A DNA stretch of 9,620 bases from Bacteroidota bacterium (GTDB taxonomy: Bacteria; Bacteroidota; Bacteroidia; Bacteroidales; B18-G4), in assembly GCA_030635045.1 (NCBI GenBank), contig DAOVZP010000036.1:1-9620 (forward strand), written 5' to 3'. Made by a program: the position numbers and the translations under genes. Shown one piece after another: positions 6,592 to 9,620 of the stretch. Under the pieces are notes generated by a model. That model saw only the letters and a program-made list of their open reading frames with translations. It did no database searches and was not told where the DNA came from. Numbering within the stretch: position 1 is the stretch's first letter; each line of letters starts with the position of its first letter.

Positions 6592-7863
6592 TCATGAGAT
6601 CAGGTCAAAACCTGTATAAGTCCTTAAGGCTTTGGGTATGTTAATGCCCGTTTCTGACTGGTTGTTTTCAAGCAGTGCAGCAACTATCCTGGGTAACGCC
6701 AGGGCGCTGCCATTTAGTGTGTGTGCAAGCCGGGTTTTGTTGTCTTCGTCCCTGAAGCGTAGCTTCATCCGGTTCGACTGGAAGGCTTCAAAATTCGATA
6801 CGGAACTTACTTCCAGCCACCTCTTCTGGGCAGCAGAAAATACTTCGAAGTCGTAGGTCAGGGAGGAGGTAAAGCTGATATCCCCTCCGCATAATTTCAG
6901 GATACGGTATGGAAGTTCCAGCTTCTCGAGCAGGGATGCTACATAAATACGCATTTCTTCCAGCGTGTCATAAGAACGTTCGGGATGGCATATCTGTACA
7001 ATTTCCACCTTGTCAAATTGATGCAGCCTGTTCAGTCCACGCACATCTTTGCCATAGGACCCTGCCTCACGCCGGAAGCAGCTGGAGTAGGCCACATTTT
7101 TTATGGGCAGAGAATCTTGCCCCAGGATAACATCCCGGTAAATATTGGTGATGGGTATCTCAGCCGTGGGTATTGCGTATAAATTGTCTTCACCGATATG
7201 GTACATCTGGCCATCTTTATCAGGCAAATTTCCCGTGCCATAGGCAGAATCTTCGTTAACGAATAGCGGAGGCTGGTACTCGCTGTAGCCGGCTTCAAGG
7301 GCTTCATCGAGGAAAAAGTTGATGAGTGCACGTTGCAGCCGCGCCCCTTTGCCTTTATAAAACGGAAAACCCGCTCCTGTAACCTTTGCGCCAAGGTCGA
7401 AATCAATGATATCGTACTTCTTTGCCAGCTCCCAGTGTGGGACCGCATCATCATGAAGCTTAATTTTAAATTCATTCGCCACCAACACTTCATTGTCTTC
7501 TTCACTATTCCCGGCTGGCACCGAAGGGTGGGGGAGGTTTGGCAGCAGAACCAGCTTTTCATCCAGTGCCGATTTTGTTTCTTCCAGGATGATACCCAGC
7601 GACTGTGTTTCTTTCTTCAGCACAGCTGATCTTTCTTTCAGTGCACCCGCTTCTTCACCTTTACCGCTTTTAAACAATATTCCGATCTCTTTGGCGAGTA
7701 TATTCGCTTCGGCGAGGCCGTCATCCATTTTTTTCTGGGTCTCCCGGCGCCTGTGGTCGAGTTCCATGATCTCCTCAACGAGTGCTTCTGCGTCGAAGTT
7801 CTTAATGCGGAGAAGCTCTGTCACCCCTTTGGGGTTTTCCTTAATAATGTTCAGTTGGAGCAT
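6592..7863 (-). CDS. serS: Seryl-tRNA synthetase
   Basis: Class II aminoacyl-tRNA synthetase that charges tRNA-Ser (and tRNA-Sec if present) with serine in the cytoplasm, working as a homodimer. The 423 residues are full family length. Residues about 27-105 form the charged antiparallel coiled-coil arm that grips the long variable arm of tRNA-Ser. The catalytic core follows: the TAE motif of serine binding at 233-235 (IPTAEIPITN), class II motif 2 with FRREAGSYGKDVRGLNRLHQFDKVE at about 263-287, shown here only by its landmarks R264-R265-E266 and H281-Q-F-D, and motif 3 NGSALALPR at 384-392 with R392 for ATP. Start ATG keeps the family opening MLQLNIIKENP. It sits after the rplU-rpmA pair but is separated from it by a strong terminator, with 54 bases between the T-run and the start codon. 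No good promoter match was found in that stretch (only a TATTTTTA at 7877-7884 with no partner), so transcription may be by read-through or an atypical promoter. Confidence 0.98.
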   Translation of the reverse strand: MLQLNIIKENPKGVTELLRIKNFDAEALVEEIMELDHRRRETQKKMDDGLAEANILAKEIGILFKSGKGEEAGALKERSAVLKKETQSLGIILEETKSALDEKLVLLPNLPHPSVPAGNSEEDNEVLVANEFKIKLHDDAVPHWELAKKYDIIDFDLGAKVTGAGFPFYKGKGARLQRALINFFLDEALEAGYSEYQPPLFVNEDSAYGTGNLPDKDGQMYHIGEDNLYAIPTAEIPITNIYRDVILGQDSLPIKNVAYSSCFRREAGSYGKDVRGLNRLHQFDKVEIVQICHPERSYDTLEEMRIYVASLLEKLELPYRILKLCGGDISFTSSLTYDFEVFSAAQKRWLEVSSVSNFEAFQSNRMKLRFRDEDNKTRLAHTLNGSALALPRIVAALLENNQSETGINIPKALRTYTGFDLIS

Positions 7864-7917
7864 GCTTAATTTTTTGTAAAAATAAGAAACACTTTGTTAT
7901 CAGGGATGTTCAGGAAC

Positions 7918-7949
7918 AAAAAATCCTCTCCGGCAGTGCAGGAGAGGAT
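7918..7949 (-). terminator. Intrinsic terminator after rpmA
   Basis: On the minus strand, ATCCTCTCC (7949-7941) pairs perfectly with GGAGAGGAT (7931-7923) around a 9-base loop, and the stem runs directly into five further T residues (7922-7918). A 9-bp stem with a GC-rich core followed by a T-run is the standard Rho-independent layout. It closes the rplU-rpmA transcript and separates it from serS. A-residues on the other side of the stem are absent, so it is expected to work mainly in the minus direction. Confidence 0.85.
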
Positions 7950-7950
7950 C

Positions 7951-7971
7951 TTTAAATCATAATGATTTAAA
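7951..7971. repeat. 21-base AT-rich palindrome between rpmA and its terminator
   Basis: TTTAAATCAT (7951-7960) and ATGATTTAAA (7962-7971) are exact reverse complements around a single central A. It begins four bases after the rpmA stop codon in the direction of transcription and ends one base before the terminator stem. As RNA it would need a larger loop than one base, costing a few pairs. It could be a protein operator, a 3'-end stabilising hairpin or a relic; the sequence alone does not decide. Confidence 0.6.
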
Positions 7972-7975
7972 TTTC

Positions 7976-8248
7976 TTATTTGTCACCATCACTTTCTGCT
8001 ATCACCACGCTGACATATGATTTGTTGTTCCTTCTTTTCCTGAACTCTACCAAACCGTCGACAAGTGCGAAAAGTGTATGATCTTTTCCCATGCCTACAT
8101 TGAGGCCGGGGTGATGTGTTGTTCCTCTCTGGCGGATGATGATGTTCCCGGCTTTGGCAGCCTGTCCACCGTAAATCTTAACGCCCAGTCGTTTACTTTC
8201 TGATTCACGACCGTTATTCGAACTACCGGCACCTTTTTTATGAGCCAT
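7976..8248 (-). CDS. rpmA: 50S ribosomal protein L27
   Basis: Large-subunit ribosomal protein whose N-terminal tail reaches the peptidyl-transferase centre. The 90 residues match the normal size. The sequence begins [24 protein letters not shown], the standard N-terminus with no Firmicutes-type leader needing removal by Prp protease, and continues with the family core [17 protein letters not shown] and [17 protein letters not shown]. The gene lies 28 bases after rplU in the usual rplU-rpmA order and is almost surely translated from the same mRNA. No Shine-Dalgarno site is visible in front (AAAACTATATA then ATG). Downstream are the AT-rich palindrome and the intrinsic terminator. Confidence 0.98.
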   Translation of the reverse strand: MAHKKGAGSSNNGRESESKRLGVKIYGGQAAKAGNIIIRQRGTTHHPGLNVGMGKDHTLFALVDGLVEFRKRRNNKSYVSVVIAESDGDK

Positions 8249-8276
8249 GATATATAGTTTTAATGTGTTGCTTTAA

Positions 8277-8876
8277 TTATTTATCTTCTTTCTTGTCGCT
8301 GTCAGCCTTTTTAGCCTTTGGAGCGGCTTTGGGCTTGGCTTCCTTTTTCGGTGCCGCCTTTTTAGCTGCAGGTTTCGCTGCTTTGGGGGCTGCCTTTTTC
8401 GTTGCCGTGGTTTTCTTTGGAGCAGCTTTTTTTACTTCAGAAGGTTTTGTTGCCTTAGGTTTGGCTGCTGCTTTGGGCTTGGCCTTGGGAGCAGTTTCTT
8501 TTTTAGCCGTCGTAGCTTTAGCGGAGTCGGGTTTTTCAGCCTTGGGTGCTGCTGCCTTCGGTGCTTTTTCCAGGATATTTTCAATCACCAGCCTGGTCAT
8601 ATATTGCCTGTGGCCATTCAGCTTCTGATATCCTTTTCTCCTCTTTTTCTTGAAAACAAGCACTTTATCAGCTTTCATATGTTCAAGGATCTTGGCGCTT
8701 ACAAGCGCATCCTTGATCATCGGTGTTCCAACACTGACTTTTCCGTTGTTATCTATTAGCATTACTTCGGAAAATTCAACTTTCGAACCTTCTTTTCCTT
8801 CTAACCTGTGGACAAAAATCTCTTGTTTTTTCTCAACTTTGAACTGCTGTCCGGCTATTTCAACAATCGCGTACAT
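8277..8876 (-). CDS. rplU: 50S ribosomal protein L21 with long Lys/Ala/Pro-rich C-terminal tail
   Basis: Residues 1-103 are a complete L21: MYAIVEIAGQQFKVEKKQEI at the start and the rRNA-binding signature KVLVFKKKRRKGYQKLNGHR at 71-90. L21 binds 23S rRNA in the large subunit. The canonical protein stops near residue 103; here about 95 more residues follow, made only of Ala, Lys, Pro, Thr, Glu, Asp, Ser and a single Val, with repeated KAAPK/KPKA units and an acidic end (KKADSDKKEDK). There is no Arg, Gly, aromatic or large aliphatic residue apart from that Val, so the tail must be disordered and resembles histone H1-like or nucleic-acid-binding tails. Tailed L21 proteins are, as I recall, known in other Bacteroidota, so this is unlikely to be an assembly error. 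Start at 8876 is fixed by homology; a purine-rich AAGAAAAAGAAAAAG lies just upstream. A consensus Bacteroidota promoter lies about 30-60 bases upstream. Confidence 0.96.
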   Translation of the reverse strand: MYAIVEIAGQQFKVEKKQEIFVHRLEGKEGSKVEFSEVMLIDNNGKVSVGTPMIKDALVSAKILEHMKADKVLVFKKKRRKGYQKLNGHRQYMTRLVIENILEKAPKAAAPKAEKPDSAKATTAKKETAPKAKPKAAAKPKATKPSEVKKAAPKKTTATKKAAPKAAKPAAKKAAPKKEAKPKAAPKAKKADSDKKEDK

Positions 8877-8912
8877 TACTTTTTCTTTTTCTTATCTTTC
8901 AAAAATGGAGTG

Positions 8913-8942
8913 CAAAATTAGTAAAATATATTATTGTACAAA
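8913..8942 (-). promoter_or_regulatory. Bacteroidota-type promoter for rplU-rpmA
   Basis: On the minus strand TTTG (8942-8939) is followed after 18 bases by TAATTTTG (8920-8913), an exact match to the -33 TTTG / -7 TAnnTTTG consensus of the primary sigma factor in this phylum. The AT-rich spacer fits. Transcription would begin near 8907, giving a leader of about 30 bases before the rplU ATG at 8876. The -33 box lies inside the last codons of the upstream transporter gene, whose stop is at 8931-8933. Confidence 0.7.
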
Positions 8943-9620
8943 GGTTTTATCTGTTTTTTTTGAGAATATGTTCTTAACGTTGACCAGATAAACGCCTCCG
9001 AGTATCATCATTATCCATATCAGGTAGTCCCAGTCAAATTGTTCCCCGTCGAGGATGCCCCAGCCAATGGCCACGATAGGGATCATATAAGTGACCGATG
9101 CAGCAAAAAGTGCACTTGTCATCTTGATCAGCATATTGAAAAAGATAAGGGCCAGGGCAGTGCCTACCACGGCAAGTATGCTTATGTACCCAAGTCCGTT
9201 CCAGGCCTCCTGGCTGTGTGCCAGCTGCTGCAGGAAATCTGTAAAGAAAAGCAGGTAAATGCAAACCGGCATGCCAATGATCAAAAAACTGATCGCTGTG
9301 ATTGAAACGGCATCTAGCTCGACCAGGTAGGTTTTAATGATATTTACTGAGGCAGCATAAAAGATGGTTGCGATAAGCACATATACAGCATAGCTGAAGT
9401 TGAAAGCAAAGCCGCCATTCCCGCTGAAATATATCAATCCTGCAGCACCCGCCAGGCCCGTAAATACACCGAATATGTTAAACCATTTTGGCTTAAGGTG
9501 AAAGAATGCAAGTCCGATCATCAGGGTAAATAATGTTGTCAGCGAGTTCAGGATTCCCGCCATATTGCTGTCGATGCCGGTCTGTGCCCGGGCAAAAAGA
9601 AAAGCCGGGGCTGCATTGCT
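8931..9620 (-). CDS. EamA/DMT-superfamily transporter, N-terminus cut off by window
   Basis: Inner-membrane permease of the drug/metabolite transporter superfamily (EamA, ten-TM type). The frame stays open to the right edge, so the Met codon at 9561-9563 is internal; about 229 residues of the usual 290-310 are visible. The first visible stretch, PAFLFARAQTGIDSNMAGILNSL, is the typical end of the first EamA repeat (residues around a helix-loop-helix with TLFTLMIGLAFF), followed by KPKWFNIFGVFTGLAGAAGLIYF. The second repeat is complete, from about YAVYVLIATIFYAASVNIIKTYL to the equivalent TMTSALFAAS-like segment MTSALFAASVTYMIPIVAIGWGILDGE and a final helix ending at GGVYLVNVKN. Around seven or eight membrane helices are visible. 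The substrate cannot be predicted; family members export amino acids, drugs or nucleotide sugars. It points the same way as rplU but that gene has its own promoter in this gene's 3' end, so they are probably separate units. Confidence 0.92.
   Translation of the reverse strand, partial: SNAAPAFLFARAQTGIDSNMAGILNSLTTLFTLMIGLAFFHLKPKWFNIFGVFTGLAGAAGLIYFSGNGGFAFNFSYAVYVLIATIFYAASVNIIKTYLVELDAVSITAISFLIIGMPVCIYLLFFTDFLQQLAHSQEAWNGLGYISILAVVGTALALIFFNMLIKMTSALFAASVTYMIPIVAIGWGILDGEQFDWDYLIWIMMILGGVYLVNVKNIFSKKTDKTFVQ

Noticed and set aside
8263..8628. Plus-strand open frame rich in Ala/Phe/Gly/Leu opposite the rplU tail
   Set aside because: It is the complement of the Lys/Ala/Pro repeats of L21; the hydrophobic look is a by-product of reversing AAG/GCN/CCN codons.

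Overview
The window reads as ordinary chromosome of a member of the Bacteroidota, probably an uncultured or environmental Bacteroidales-like lineage. The evidence is a perfect TTTG / TAnnTTTG promoter in front of rplU, signal peptides cleaved next to Gln, the lack of clear Shine-Dalgarno sites, the serS and L21 sequence style, and G/T-rich repeats between genes. The exact taxon cannot be fixed by eye.

Left half, plus strand: the 3' three-quarters of an RND efflux permease (cut by the window start), then a TolC-type outer-membrane channel four bases later. Together they are the inner- and outer-membrane parts of a tripartite exporter; the periplasmic adaptor gene probably lies upstream of the window. 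After a 140-base gap filled with repeats comes ksgA/rsmA, the 16S rRNA dimethyltransferase.

Right half, minus strand, in transcription order from the right edge: a drug/metabolite (EamA) transporter (N-terminus cut by the window end), rplU (L21, with a long Lys/Ala/Pro tail), rpmA (L27), an AT-rich palindrome and a strong intrinsic terminator, serS, and a secreted or periplasmic TPR protein of 618 residues. rplU, rpmA and serS are translation genes that often sit together in this phylum, and ksgA facing them adds a ribosome-maturation function. ksgA and the TPR gene converge on a 102-base gap.

The most unusual signal is not a gene. Both gaps flanking ksgA hold tracts that keep a strict 7-base period while the unit sequence drifts: about 8 units at 3724-3779 and 11 units at 4626-4702, the last running into the stop codon of the TPR gene. 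The first tract contains a textbook G-quadruplex motif (four GGG runs with 4-base loops). No CRISPR, insertion sequence, tRNA, rRNA, phage gene or defence system was found, and no new multi-gene system is claimed. No gene-free stretch exceeds 140 bases.
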